Below, in pieces: positions 51,172 to 59,707 of a DNA stretch of 64,000 nucleotides; the stretch's first letter is position 1, and each line of letters starts with the position of its first letter. Source of the DNA: Curtobacterium sp. 'Ferrero' (GTDB taxonomy: Bacteria > Actinomycetota > Actinomycetes > Actinomycetales > Microbacteriaceae); contig NZ_NXIA01000010.1 of the NCBI RefSeq assembly GCF_002412165.1, forward strand, positions 62,001 to 126,000. Reading direction: 5' to 3'. Below the pieces are notes generated by a model. That model had not been told where the DNA came from and did no database searches. It worked only from the letters and a program-made list of their open reading frames with translations. Both the position numbers and the translations under genes were made by a program.

Positions 51172-51998
51172 GCCGTCGCCTCCGTCGAACCCGCGCGCTG
51201 CGTCGCCGCTGCTGCCCGGAGCTCGCGGGCGAACCGGGTGCTCACCGCCCGTCGCCAGGCGGGGGAGCCGTGCGGGTCGTCGTACCAGTCGCCGTGCGCC
51301 TCCATCGCCGCGACGACCTCGGCGTCGTCGGGCACCCGGTCCCACCGCAGCACGAGCGGCCGGGGGGTCGCGGCGGTGACGACCAGCACGAAGCCGTGCT
51401 CGTCGAGCCGCGACGTCACGAGCGCACCGGACCGGCCGTGCGGACTGAGCGCGGTCCGCCGGAAGCCGGTGCGACCGCGGAGCGCGGTGTACGGCACGGC
51501 GAAGGACCGGATGACCTCGCCGTCGGCCAGGTCGAGCGTCCGCACCCCGGTCACGAGCCGGTCGACCGGGACGACACGCTCACCGCCGTCGGGCGTCCAG
51601 ACGAGCGCGACGGCGTCGAGCGTCACGAGGAGCGCCGTCATCGCCCCGGCCGGCAGCGCGACCCCGACGTTGCCGCCCACCGTCGCGGCGTTCCACACCT
51701 TGAACGAGGCGAGCAGTGCGTTCGCGCACTGCTCCACGAGCGGCCAGGCGCGCCAGTCGGGGCGCGGTTCCGCCCGGGTCAGCGCGGCGATCGTGCACGT
51801 GGCGCCGATGGTCAGCGAGCTCGTCCCGTGTTCGAGGTCGGGCCAGCCGAGCGTGGTCAGGTCGACGAGGCCCGTGAGCCCGGGCTGCTCCTCGGAGAAG
51901 AGCCAGGTGCCTCCGCCGAGCGGGCGCTCGCCGGGTGCGAGCGCGATCTGGTCACGACGTGCGGGGGTGCGGACGGAGCGGACGGTGACGAGGTCCAT
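51168..51998 (-). CDS. xdhB: Xanthine dehydrogenase FAD-binding subunit
   Basis: A 276-residue FAD-binding domain of molybdopterin dehydrogenases (CoxM type). The FAD contacts are RPLGGGTWLF near residue 27 and NAATVGGNVGVALPAG near residue 105; a CO-dehydrogenase-flavoprotein-like C-terminal domain follows. First gene of the operon with the fused FeS-Mo subunit and xdhC. The promoter lies about 150 bases upstream with a near-perfect GlnR-like box. Confidence 0.9.
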   Translation of the reverse strand: MDLVTVRSVRTPARRDQIALAPGERPLGGGTWLFSEEQPGLTGLVDLTTLGWPDLEHGTSSLTIGATCTIAALTRAEPRPDWRAWPLVEQCANALLASFKVWNAATVGGNVGVALPAGAMTALLVTLDAVALVWTPDGGERVVPVDRLVTGVRTLDLADGEVIRSFAVPYTALRGRTGFRRTALSPHGRSGALVTSRLDEHGFVLVVTAATPRPLVLRWDRVPDDAEVVAAMEAHGDWYDDPHGSPAWRRAVSTRFARELRAAAATQRAGSTEATA

Positions 51999-52157
51999 GC
52001 GAGGATCCGATCTGGCGGCGACGGGTGGGGGCGGGCGCGTGCGCCGACCGTCGGCCGTGCGCGATCATGCCCCGGTTCCACGCCGTCAGGGACCGTTCCG
52101 TGGTGGTGTCGTGCACGGCGGCCTCCCTCGTCGTCGGATCGTTTGCGGTGGGGCCCG

Positions 52158-52189
52158 ACTGTACGAGCCGGGTGTTTCCACCGCGTTAC
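52158..52189 (-). promoter_or_regulatory. xdh operon promoter with GlnR-like box
   Basis: On the minus strand GTAAC (52185-52189), 6 nt, GAAAC (52174-52178), 10 nt, TACAGT (52158-52163). This exactly matches the GTnAC-n6-GAAAC consensus. The leader to the xdhB ATG at 51998 would be about 150 nt and shows no gene. Confidence 0.65.
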
Positions 52190-52215
52190 GGGCGGGGAAC
52201 GACCGCGGCCGGTCC

Positions 52216-52237
52216 GGAAACACGACTGTGCGATGCT
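52216..52237 (+). promoter_or_regulatory. Leaderless promoter of the allantoinase operon with GGAAAC element
   Basis: GGAAAC (52216-52221), 10 nt, GATGCT (52232-52237), 6 nt, ATG at 52244. The GAAAC half-site and spacing match the other promoters, but no GTnAC is found 6 nt upstream; it may share the divergent xdh box, 27 bp away. Confidence 0.5.
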
Positions 52238-52243
52238 CGCGGC

Positions 52244-53617
52244 ATGAGCGCATCCCCAGCCGGTCCTCCGGAGCCGAACCGCGCCTCCACGGCGGTGCGC
52301 GGCGAGCGCGTGTGGACCGAGGGCGCACTGCGACCGGCGACCGTCGTCGTCCGCGGCGAGCGGATCGAGGCCGTGCTGCCGGTCGACGCGACGATCGACG
52401 TCGACACCGTCGTGGAGGTCCCGCGCGGTGCCGTGCTGCTCCCCGGGCTCGTCGACACGCACGTCCACGTGAACGAACCGGGGCGCACCGAGTGGGAGGG
52501 GTTCGCCTCGGCCACCCGCGCTGCGGCGCTCGGCGGTGTCACCACGATCGTCGACATGCCGCTGAACTCGATCCCGCCGACCACGACGCCCGAGGCCCTC
52601 GCCGTCAAGCGGGCCAGCGCCGAGGGCCGTGTCGCCGTCGACGTCGGGTTCTGGGGCGGAGCGGTCCCCGAGAACGCCGGCGCGCTCGGTCCGCTGTGGG
52701 ACGCGGGGGTGCACGGCTTCAAGTGCTTCCTCGCACCGTCCGGCGTCGACGAGTTCGGGCACCTCGACGCGGCCCAGCTGCGGACGGCGCTCGCCGAGGT
52801 CGCCGCCCTCGACGCCCTGCTCATCGTGCACGCCGAGGACCCGGACGACCTCGGGGACGGGGGTGCGCTCGGGACCGGCTACGAGGCGTTCCTCGCCTCC
52901 CGTCCGCCGGCGGCCGAGGAGCACGCGATCGCCCGGCTCGTCGACGGGGTCCGGGCGACGGGTGCCCGCGCGCACGTGCTGCACCTGTCGGACGCCGGCG
53001 CGCTGCCGATGCTCCGTGCGGCGAAGGCGGAGGGGCTGCCGATCACGGTCGAGACGTGCCCGCACTACCTGACGTTCGACGCCGAGCACGTGCCGGACGG
53101 TGCGACCGAGTACAAGTGCTGCCCGCCGATCCGCGACGCCGACAACCAGGACGCGCTGTGGGAGGGGCTCCTCGACGGCACCATCGACATGGTCGTCACG
53201 GACCACTCACCCTCGACGGCCGAACTGAAGCGCGGGTCCGGCGGCGACTTCGGACTGGCGTGGGGCGGCATCGCGGGGCTGCAGGTCGGGTTCCGCGCGA
53301 CGTGGACCGAGGCGGCGCGACGCGGTGTGCCGCTCGAGCAGCTCCTGCCGGCCTTCACGACCGGACCCGCGGCGCTGGTGGGCTACGCGGACCGGGGGGT
53401 GATCGCGTCGGGGGCCGCCGCACACCTGGTCGTGTTCGACCCCGATGCCCAGGAGACCGTGCACGCCGCGGAGCTGGAGCACCGCAACCCGGTCTCCGCC
53501 TACGACGGTCACGAGCTCCGCGGTCGTGTCCTCGACACCTGGTTGCACGGCCGGCCGGTGGCATCGGCCGCCCGCGGCGTGTTCCGCACCGACGGGAGGC
53601 TGCTGCGCCGTGACTGA
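52244..53617 (+). CDS. allB: Allantoinase
   Basis: A 457-residue dinuclear zinc amidohydrolase converting allantoin to allantoate. Metal ligands H73 and H75 (DTHVHVNEPG), the lysine to be carboxylated in GVHGFKCFLAPSG, HAED, LHLSD, CPHYLTF and VTDHSPS occur in the order of AllB. The NEPGRTEWEGF segment separates it from dihydroorotases and hydantoinases. Leaderless. The stop overlaps the next gene by 8 bases. It precedes two further hydrolases in the same operon. Confidence 0.93.
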   Translation: MSASPAGPPEPNRASTAVRGERVWTEGALRPATVVVRGERIEAVLPVDATIDVDTVVEVPRGAVLLPGLVDTHVHVNEPGRTEWEGFASATRAAALGGVTTIVDMPLNSIPPTTTPEALAVKRASAEGRVAVDVGFWGGAVPENAGALGPLWDAGVHGFKCFLAPSGVDEFGHLDAAQLRTALAEVAALDALLIVHAEDPDDLGDGGALGTGYEAFLASRPPAAEEHAIARLVDGVRATGARAHVLHLSDAGALPMLRAAKAEGLPITVETCPHYLTFDAEHVPDGATEYKCCPPIRDADNQDALWEGLLDGTIDMVVTDHSPSTAELKRGSGGDFGLAWGGIAGLQVGFRATWTEAARRGVPLEQLLPAFTTGPAALVGYADRGVIASGAAAHLVVFDPDAQETVHAAELEHRNPVSAYDGHELRGRVLDTWLHGRPVASAARGVFRTDGRLLRRD

Positions 53618-54722
53618 GACCCTCGAGATCGATCTCGACACCGTCCTGCAGCCCGGACGCGGTCCGGTGCTCGGTGACGTCCTCGTGTCCTCTGACCCGG
53701 ACGCCGTGCTCTGGGGTCGTCTCCCGGCCTGCGAGGACGCCCCGACAACCACGGTGCCGGCGGGGTCGACGGTGACGTTCGACACCGTCAGCCACGAGGG
53801 GGTCCTCGACGACCAGGGCCGCGACCCGGTGGCGTACTTCGGTGGGCACGGAGTCCCGCGTGGTGCGGTCCTCGACGACGCCGTCGCGATCGCCGCGCGG
53901 GCCGAGAGGGGGACCGCGGACGGCCCGCACGTGGTCACCCGCCCGATCGGGGTCGAGGGCGCCGAGCCCGGCGACCTCGTGTCGATGACCCTGCTCGAAG
54001 CCCTGCCACGCGTGCCCTACGGTGTGGTCTCGAACCGCCACGGCCGCGGAGCACTCCCCGGCGAGCTGCCCCGCGGCGAGCTGCCCGTGAGCGTCTTCGC
54101 CGACGTCGTCGACCGCGCCGGCGCGCTGCACGGCCGGTTGGCGTCGGTCGAGGACGGCCCGCGGGACATCACGTTCCCGCTCCGACCCTTCCTCGGGATC
54201 GTCGGCGTCACGGTCGCTGACGCCGTCCGGCCGCACTCGGTGCCACCCGGGCCGCACGGCGGGAACCTCGACATCGCCCTGCTCGGCGTCGGCACGACCC
54301 TCCACCTGCCCGTGCAGGTCCCCGGGGCGGGCGTGTACGTCGGCGACCCGCACTTCGCCCAGGGCGACGGCGAGGTGGCGCTCACCGCGATGGAGGCCTC
54401 GCTCCGCGCGACCTTCCGCATCGACGTCGTGCCGCGTGCCCGTGCGCTGGAGGAGTTCGGCGAGCTGAGCGGTCCCCTCGGCGAGACGACCGAGTACCTC
54501 GTGCCGACCGGGCTCGACGCCGACCTCGACGAGGCCGTCCGGAAGTGCGTGCGACAGGCGATCGCGCTGATCAGGGCGCGCTGGGGCGTGGACGAGCACA
54601 TCGCCTACGCGTACCTCAGCGCGGCCACCGACTTCCGCGTCTCGCAGGTGGTCGACCTGGTGTGCGGAGCGCACGCCACGATCCGGACGGCCGACTTCGC
54701 GGAGGTGCGCCGTGGGCGGTGA
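53610..54722 (+). CDS. Acetamidase/formamidase family protein
   Basis: A 370-residue amidase of the FmdA/AmdA family, beta-rich metal-dependent enzymes that release ammonia from short amides. Conserved segments include TVTFDTVSHEGVL, YFGGHGVPRG, PHSVPPGPHGGNLDIALLGVGTTLHLPVQVPGAGVYVGDPHFAQGDGEV, the last being diagnostic. Start GTG overlaps allantoinase. Its place suggests an amide intermediate of purine breakdown, such as a ureidoglycine/oxamate-type product, rather than formamide itself (inference). Confidence 0.85.
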   Translation: MTETLEIDLDTVLQPGRGPVLGDVLVSSDPDAVLWGRLPACEDAPTTTVPAGSTVTFDTVSHEGVLDDQGRDPVAYFGGHGVPRGAVLDDAVAIAARAERGTADGPHVVTRPIGVEGAEPGDLVSMTLLEALPRVPYGVVSNRHGRGALPGELPRGELPVSVFADVVDRAGALHGRLASVEDGPRDITFPLRPFLGIVGVTVADAVRPHSVPPGPHGGNLDIALLGVGTTLHLPVQVPGAGVYVGDPHFAQGDGEVALTAMEASLRATFRIDVVPRARALEEFGELSGPLGETTEYLVPTGLDADLDEAVRKCVRQAIALIRARWGVDEHIAYAYLSAATDFRVSQVVDLVCGAHATIRTADFAEVRRGR

Positions 54723-56271
54723 GGTCTGGCCGAAGGGGCTCCGCGAGGCGTTCCGTCGCTACGAGGACGCGCTCCTCGCCGACGACGTCGCGGTGCTCGA
54801 CGAGCTCTTCGCGCCCGGACCGGACACCATCCGCGGTGACGCCGCCGGGCTGCTCGTGGGCCACGACCGCATCAGTGCCTTCCGGTCCGCCCGCGGTGGG
54901 ATCAGCACGCGCCGCATCGGACGGACGGAGCTCCGCCCCGTCGGCGACGACGGCGTGCTCGTGGTCGCGGAGTCGTGGTTCGAGGGCGGCGGACGCGGGT
55001 TGCAGACGCAGCTCTGGCAGCGCGGCCCGCGGGCCGACGACGGCACCGCCGGTCCCTGGCGCATCGCCGCCGCACACGTCACCGGACGGCCGGTCGCGTT
55101 CGACCGGAGCACCTGGCGCGTGCTCGGTGACCCGCTGGTGCCCGGCGACCCCGACCCGGACGCGCCGCTCGCGGGTGTCCGGGTCGCCGTGAAGGACCTG
55201 TTCGCCGTGCGCGGCCAGGTGATCGGCGCCGGGAACCCGGTCCACGAACGCGAGGCCGACGTCGAGGTCGAGCACGCGTCGGCCGTCCGGGCGCTGCTCG
55301 ACGCGGGGGCGTCCGTCGTGGGGATCGCGCGCACCGACGAGTTCGCCTACAGCATCGCCGGGCGCAACCAGCACACCGGCACCCCGCCCAACGGCGCCGC
55401 TGCGGACCGCATGCCCGGCGGGTCGACGTCCGGAGCCGCCGCAGCGGTCGCGCTCGGACAGGCGGACCTGGCGCTCGGCACCGACACCGCCGGCAGCGTC
55501 CGGGTCCCCGCGTCGTACCAGGGGCTGTGGGGCCTGCGGACCACGCACGGCGCGGTCGCCCGGGACGGGCTGCTGCCGCTCGCGGCGACCTTCGACACGG
55601 TCGGGTGGCTCGCGCGGGACGTCACGACGCTCCGCGCTGCCGCGGCGGCGAGTCTGCCCGCACCCGACACCGCCGTACCCGACACCGCGGCACCCCTCGG
55701 CGACGGTGCACTGCTCCTCGTCGAGGAGCTGCTCCGGTCGGTCGAACCCGCCACCCGCGACGTGTTCGAGGCGTTCCTCGCGCGGACCGGACGCCCGGTC
55801 CGGACCGTCGCACTCCCGCCGCTCGCGGAACTCGCCGAGACCGTCCGGGTCGTGCAGGCCGCCGAGGCGTGGCGGGTCCACGGTGCGTGGGTGACGGCCC
55901 ACCCCGGTGCGCTCGGGCCCGACGTCGCCGCGCGCTTCGCGGCGGCCGCATCGGTCACCACCGACGAGGAGGAGGCCGCCCGGACGCGCCTGCGCGAGCT
56001 GCGGACCGCGGTCCGGCCCGTGCTCGACGACGGCCCGCTGTGCTTCCCGACGGTGCCGGGGCCGGCGCCCCTCCGGACCGCGGACGCCGCGGCCGTCGAG
56101 CGGACCCGCGCCGCGACCCTCCGGATGACGGCGACCGCCGGGGTGGCCGGCGCGCCGGCGGTCTCCGCTCCGGGCCTGCGGGTCTCCGGGGCACCCGTCG
56201 GCATCTGCCTGGTCGGCACGCCCGGCTCGGACCTCGCCCTCCTCGACCTGGCGGCCCGCCTGGTCGCCTGA
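54712..56271 (+). CDS. AtzH-like (DUF3225) domain fused to amidase-signature enzyme
   Basis: A 519-residue fusion. Residues 1-128 are an AtzH/DUF3225 domain of the NTF2-like fold (FRRYEDALLADDVAVLDELF, VGHDRISAFRSARG). Residues about 140-519 are an amidase-signature hydrolase with the Ser-cisSer-Lys triad: Lys in VAVKDLF, Ser in GGSTSGAA and Ser in GTDTAGSVRVPAS. AtzH and AtzE/AtzG amidases act in cyanuric acid/biuret breakdown, so a ureido or biuret-like substrate such as oxalurate or allophanate is plausible. GGAGGTG precedes the GTG; start overlaps the previous stop. Confidence 0.87.
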   Translation: MGGEVWPKGLREAFRRYEDALLADDVAVLDELFAPGPDTIRGDAAGLLVGHDRISAFRSARGGISTRRIGRTELRPVGDDGVLVVAESWFEGGGRGLQTQLWQRGPRADDGTAGPWRIAAAHVTGRPVAFDRSTWRVLGDPLVPGDPDPDAPLAGVRVAVKDLFAVRGQVIGAGNPVHEREADVEVEHASAVRALLDAGASVVGIARTDEFAYSIAGRNQHTGTPPNGAAADRMPGGSTSGAAAAVALGQADLALGTDTAGSVRVPASYQGLWGLRTTHGAVARDGLLPLAATFDTVGWLARDVTTLRAAAAASLPAPDTAVPDTAAPLGDGALLLVEELLRSVEPATRDVFEAFLARTGRPVRTVALPPLAELAETVRVVQAAEAWRVHGAWVTAHPGALGPDVAARFAAAASVTTDEEEAARTRLRELRTAVRPVLDDGPLCFPTVPGPAPLRTADAAAVERTRAATLRMTATAGVAGAPAVSAPGLRVSGAPVGICLVGTPGSDLALLDLAARLVA

Positions 56272-56300
56272 CGGGCGGATGGGAGGCGCGGATCACCTCG

Positions 56301-56343
56301 GCAACGTCGCCGTCACCTGCCTGAAACACCCGTTCCCTACGAT
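56301..56343 (+). promoter_or_regulatory. Urate-degradation operon promoter with triple GlnR-like half-sites
   Basis: GCAAC (56301-56305), 6 nt, GTCAC (56312-56316), 6 nt, GAAAC (56323-56327), 10 nt, TACGAT (56338-56343). The pair GTCAC-n6-GAAAC is an exact match to the GlnR consensus. A leader with GGAAGGA precedes the ATG at 56369. Confidence 0.65.
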
Positions 56344-56368
56344 CGGTCCTGGAACGGAAGGAACACCG

Positions 56369-57628
56369 ATGCAGCCAGTCGACCCGCCCGCACGCCTCCT
56401 CATGGGACCCGGACCGGTGAACGCCGACCCGCGCGTGCTCCGTGCGGCGTCCGCACCGCTCGTCGGGCAGTACGACCCCTGGATGACGGCGACCATGACC
56501 GAGACCCAGGAGCTGTACCGGCAGGTCTTCCGCACGCGCAACGACGCCACCGTGCTCGTCGACGGCACCTCGCGCGCCGGCATCGAGGCCGCGCTCGTGT
56601 CCCTGCTCGCACCCGGCGACCGTGTCCTCGTGCCGGTCTTCGGACGGTTCGGGCACCTGCTCGCCGAGATCGCCGGTCGTGCCCAGGCCGAGGTCCACAC
56701 GATCGAGACCGACTGGGGCCGGGTGTTCCCGGTCTCGGTCATCGAGCAGGCGATCGTCGCGACGAGACCGAAGGTCCTCGCGATCGTGCAGGGCGACACC
56801 TCGACGACGATGAACCAGCCGCTCGAGGACCTCGGGGCGGTGTGTGCCCGGCACGGGGTGCTCCTCTACACGGACACGACCGCGAGCCTCGCCGGCAACC
56901 CGTTCGAGATGGACGCCTGGGGGGTCGACGCCGTCACCGCCGGCCTGCAGAAGTGCCTCGCGGGGCCGTCCGGGAGCTCCCCGACGAGCCTGTCCGACCG
57001 CGCCGTCGACGTCGTCCGGTCCCGGCACTCGATCGAGGCCGGGATCCGCGAGCCCGGCGACGACGTGCAGGACGACCCGATCCGGTCGAACTACTTCGAC
57101 CTCGGCATGGTCCTCGACTACTGGGGACCCCGCCGCCTGAACCACCACACCGAGGCCACGACCATGCTCTACGTCGCGCGTGAGTGTGCACGCGTCGTGC
57201 TCGAGGAGGGTCTGGACGACGTCGTCGCCCGGCACGAGCTCGCCGGCCGCGCGATGCTCGACGGGGTCCGGGCTCTCGGTCTGCAGGTGTTCGGCGACGT
57301 CGCGCACAAGATGCACAACGTCGTCGCGGTCGAGATCCCGGACACCGTCGTCGGCGACGCCGTGCGGGCCGCGATGCTCGAGGACCACGGGATCGAGATC
57401 GGCACCTCGTTCGGACCGCTGCACGGGCGCGTCTGGCGGATCGGCACGATGGGCGTGAACGCGCGCAAGGACGCCGTCGTGACCACCCTCGCGGCGCTCG
57501 AGCAGTGCCTGCGCCGAGGTGGCGCAGCGGTGCCGCAGGGCGCCGGGGTGGACGCGGCCCTGGACGCCTACGCCGCCGCCGGTCGTGACCGGGCCACGGC
57601 GGGTGCCGAGCCCGCGGGGGCACGGTGA
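56369..57628 (+). CDS. pucG: (S)-ureidoglycine-glyoxylate transaminase (PucG-like)
   Basis: A 419-residue class V aminotransferase. The PLP lysine lies in AGLQKCLAGPSG, and QGDTSTTMNQPLEDLG plus YTDTTASLAGNPFEMD bind PLP. The long insert SIEAGIREPGDDVQ...SNYFDLGMVLDYWG then RRLNHHTEAT is characteristic of PucG rather than plain alanine-glyoxylate aminotransferases. It would convert ureidoglycine and glyoxylate to oxalurate and glycine. ATG with GGAAGGA. First gene of a seven-gene operon with overlapping starts. Confidence 0.88.
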   Translation: MQPVDPPARLLMGPGPVNADPRVLRAASAPLVGQYDPWMTATMTETQELYRQVFRTRNDATVLVDGTSRAGIEAALVSLLAPGDRVLVPVFGRFGHLLAEIAGRAQAEVHTIETDWGRVFPVSVIEQAIVATRPKVLAIVQGDTSTTMNQPLEDLGAVCARHGVLLYTDTTASLAGNPFEMDAWGVDAVTAGLQKCLAGPSGSSPTSLSDRAVDVVRSRHSIEAGIREPGDDVQDDPIRSNYFDLGMVLDYWGPRRLNHHTEATTMLYVARECARVVLEEGLDDVVARHELAGRAMLDGVRALGLQVFGDVAHKMHNVVAVEIPDTVVGDAVRAAMLEDHGIEIGTSFGPLHGRVWRIGTMGVNARKDAVVTTLAALEQCLRRGGAAVPQGAGVDAALDAYAAAGRDRATAGAEPAGAR

Positions 57629-58875
57629 CCCGCGCCTCCCGGGCGGCCGCGGCGCTGGCCGACGTCGTCGCCGCACGCTGCGACGAGCTGGCCGCGGTCA
57701 GCTCGATGCCGGACGGCATCCGTCGCGTGTACCTGTCCCCCGAGCACGCCCGGGCGAACGTGCTCGCCGCCGGGTGGATGCAGCAGGCCGGCCTCCGCAC
57801 GTGGGAGGACGCCGCCGGCAACCTGCACGGCCGCACCGCCGGCGACGACGACCGACCGGTCCTGCTCATCGGCTCGCACCTCGACACGGTGGTCGACGCC
57901 GGTCGCTTCGACGGCATCGTCGGCGTGCTCACCGGCATCGCCGTCGTCGAGGCGCTCGGAGCGGCCGCGGCCGACCTGCCCGTCGCGATCGAGGTCGTCG
58001 CGTTCTCGGACGAGGAGGGCACCCGCTTCGGGAAGGCCCTGCTCGGGTCGTCCGCCGTCGCCGGCGTCTGGGACGACGCGTGGTGGGACCTCGTCGACGA
58101 GGACGGCACGACGCTCCGTGACGCCTTCACCGCCCACGGCCTCGACCCGGAGCGGGTGCACGAGGCCGCGGTCGACCCGGCCCGTCTCGTCGGGTACCTC
58201 GAGGCGCACATCGAACAGGGGCCGTACCTCGAGCGTGCCGACCAGGCGCTGGGCGTCGTGACCAGCATCGCGTCGGCACGCCGGTTCGTCGTCGACGTCG
58301 TCGGCGAGGCCCGTCACGCCGGCGGTACCCCGTACGAGATGCGGCACGACGCGCTCCTCGGCGCGGCCGAGGCAGCGCTCGCCGTCGAACGGCTCTGCAT
58401 CGCCGAACAGCACGTCGGCACCGTCGGCTCGATGCACGTGGAACCGGGCGCGGTCAACGTCGTCCCGGGGCACGCCCGGTTCTCCGTCGACCTCCGCGGG
58501 GAGTTCGACGAGGGCCGCGACCGCGTCTGGGACGCCATCGCGACGGCGTTCGACGAGATCGCGACGCGTCGCGGCCTGCGCGTGTCCGTCGACGAGGTCC
58601 ACCGGGCGCCCGCCGTGCTGTGCGCGCCGCGGCTGATGGACGCCGTGCGTGCCGGCATCGTCGCGACCGGGCAGGAACAGCCCCTCGAACTGTTCTCACG
58701 GGCGGGCCACGACGCGATGTCGCTCGGCCTCGTCACCGACGTCGCGATGCTCTTCCTGCGGAACCCCGGCGGGATCAGCCACCACCCGGACGAGTCCGTC
58801 GCGACCGAGGACGTCGCGCTCGGGATCGACGCGATGACCGTCGCGGTGCGGAGCCTGACCGGGACCGCCCCGTGA
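57625..58875 (+). CDS. allC: Allantoate amidohydrolase
   Basis: A 416-residue M20-family binuclear metallohydrolase converting allantoate to ureidoglycine, CO2 and ammonia. Metal motifs: GSHLDTVVDAGRFDG, SDEEGTRFG, EAHIEQGPYLE, RAGHDAMSLG and FLRNPGGISHHPDE, matching AllC/UAC more than hydantoinase or beta-ureidopropionase, though these are close. Genes for preceding and following steps flank it, which supports AllC. Start GTG overlaps pucG stop by 4 nt. Confidence 0.9.
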   Translation: MTRASRAAAALADVVAARCDELAAVSSMPDGIRRVYLSPEHARANVLAAGWMQQAGLRTWEDAAGNLHGRTAGDDDRPVLLIGSHLDTVVDAGRFDGIVGVLTGIAVVEALGAAAADLPVAIEVVAFSDEEGTRFGKALLGSSAVAGVWDDAWWDLVDEDGTTLRDAFTAHGLDPERVHEAAVDPARLVGYLEAHIEQGPYLERADQALGVVTSIASARRFVVDVVGEARHAGGTPYEMRHDALLGAAEAALAVERLCIAEQHVGTVGSMHVEPGAVNVVPGHARFSVDLRGEFDEGRDRVWDAIATAFDEIATRRGLRVSVDEVHRAPAVLCAPRLMDAVRAGIVATGQEQPLELFSRAGHDAMSLGLVTDVAMLFLRNPGGISHHPDESVATEDVALGIDAMTVAVRSLTGTAP

Positions 58876-59696
58876 GCGCCGACCTGCGTGCCCGGATCGC
58901 CGAGCTCTGGGACGACCTGACGCCCGCCGAGCGACGGGTCGCCGCCCTCGTCCGGGCCGACCCCGACGTCCTGCTGCTCCGCACCTCGGCGGAGACCGCG
59001 ACCGAATCGGGCACCTCGAAAGCGACCGTGAGCCGACTCGTCCGCGCCCTCGGGTTCCGCGACGCCGGCGAGGTCCGCGAGACGCTGCTCGCTGCACGGG
59101 GGACCGGACTGCCGTGGGCCGCCACCCGCGCCGCGGACGCCGACGAACGGGCGGTCGAGGGCCGGAACCTCGACACCGCGTTCGCGTCCCTCGCCCGCGT
59201 CGACCGACCGGACCTCGCCCAGCGGATCGTTGCGGCCCGCCGGGTCACCGTCATCGGGTTGCGCAACGCCCACCCGATCGCGCTCCAGCTCCGCGCGCAA
59301 CTCGCCCAGGTCCGCGCCGACGTCCGGTTGGCGCCGGCGGCCGGGCAGAGCCTCGGCGAGGAACTCGCCGACCTCGGCCCGGACGACGTCGTCGTCGTGG
59401 TCACGATCCGCCGGCACGCGGCCGTCGTCGGCCGGGTGGTCGAACGCTGTGCCAGCGCCGGCGCGGACGTCCTCGTCGTCACGGACCCGACCGGCGCGGT
59501 CCTGGCCTCGTCCGCGCGGGCGGTCGTCGTCTGCCCGGTCGACTCACCGTCGGCGTTCGACAGCCTCGCCGCCCCGGCAGCCGTCGTCGCGGCCATCGCG
59601 AACGACGTCTACGAGGCGTCCGGCGCCGCCGGGCGCGCCCGCGTCGCCGCCATCGCGCAGACCTACGACGCACTCGACGAGGTGGTGACACCGTGA
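58872..59696 (+). CDS. MurR/RpiR family transcriptional regulator
   Basis: A 274-residue regulator: N-terminal RpiR helix-turn-helix (about 1-77: LTPAERRVAALVRADPDVLLL, TSKATVSRLVRALGFRDAGEVR) and a C-terminal SIS domain (about 105-250: VTVIGLRNAHPIALQLRAQL, DDVVVVVTIRRHAAVV). SIS domains usually bind sugar phosphates; here the ligand is probably a purine-pathway intermediate. Embedded in the operon with 4-nt overlaps on both sides, so it is co-expressed with the enzymes it presumably controls. Confidence 0.9.
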   Translation: MSADLRARIAELWDDLTPAERRVAALVRADPDVLLLRTSAETATESGTSKATVSRLVRALGFRDAGEVRETLLAARGTGLPWAATRAADADERAVEGRNLDTAFASLARVDRPDLAQRIVAARRVTVIGLRNAHPIALQLRAQLAQVRADVRLAPAAGQSLGEELADLGPDDVVVVVTIRRHAAVVGRVVERCASAGADVLVVTDPTGAVLASSARAVVVCPVDSPSAFDSLAAPAAVVAAIANDVYEASGAAGRARVAAIAQTYDALDEVVTP

Positions 59697-59707
59697 CCGG
59701 AGGACCG

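Noticed and set aside
48091..51343. Very long plus-strand frame opposite the xanthine dehydrogenase genes
   Set aside because: Low-complexity translation, antisense to genes with complete cofactor motifs; a GC artefact.
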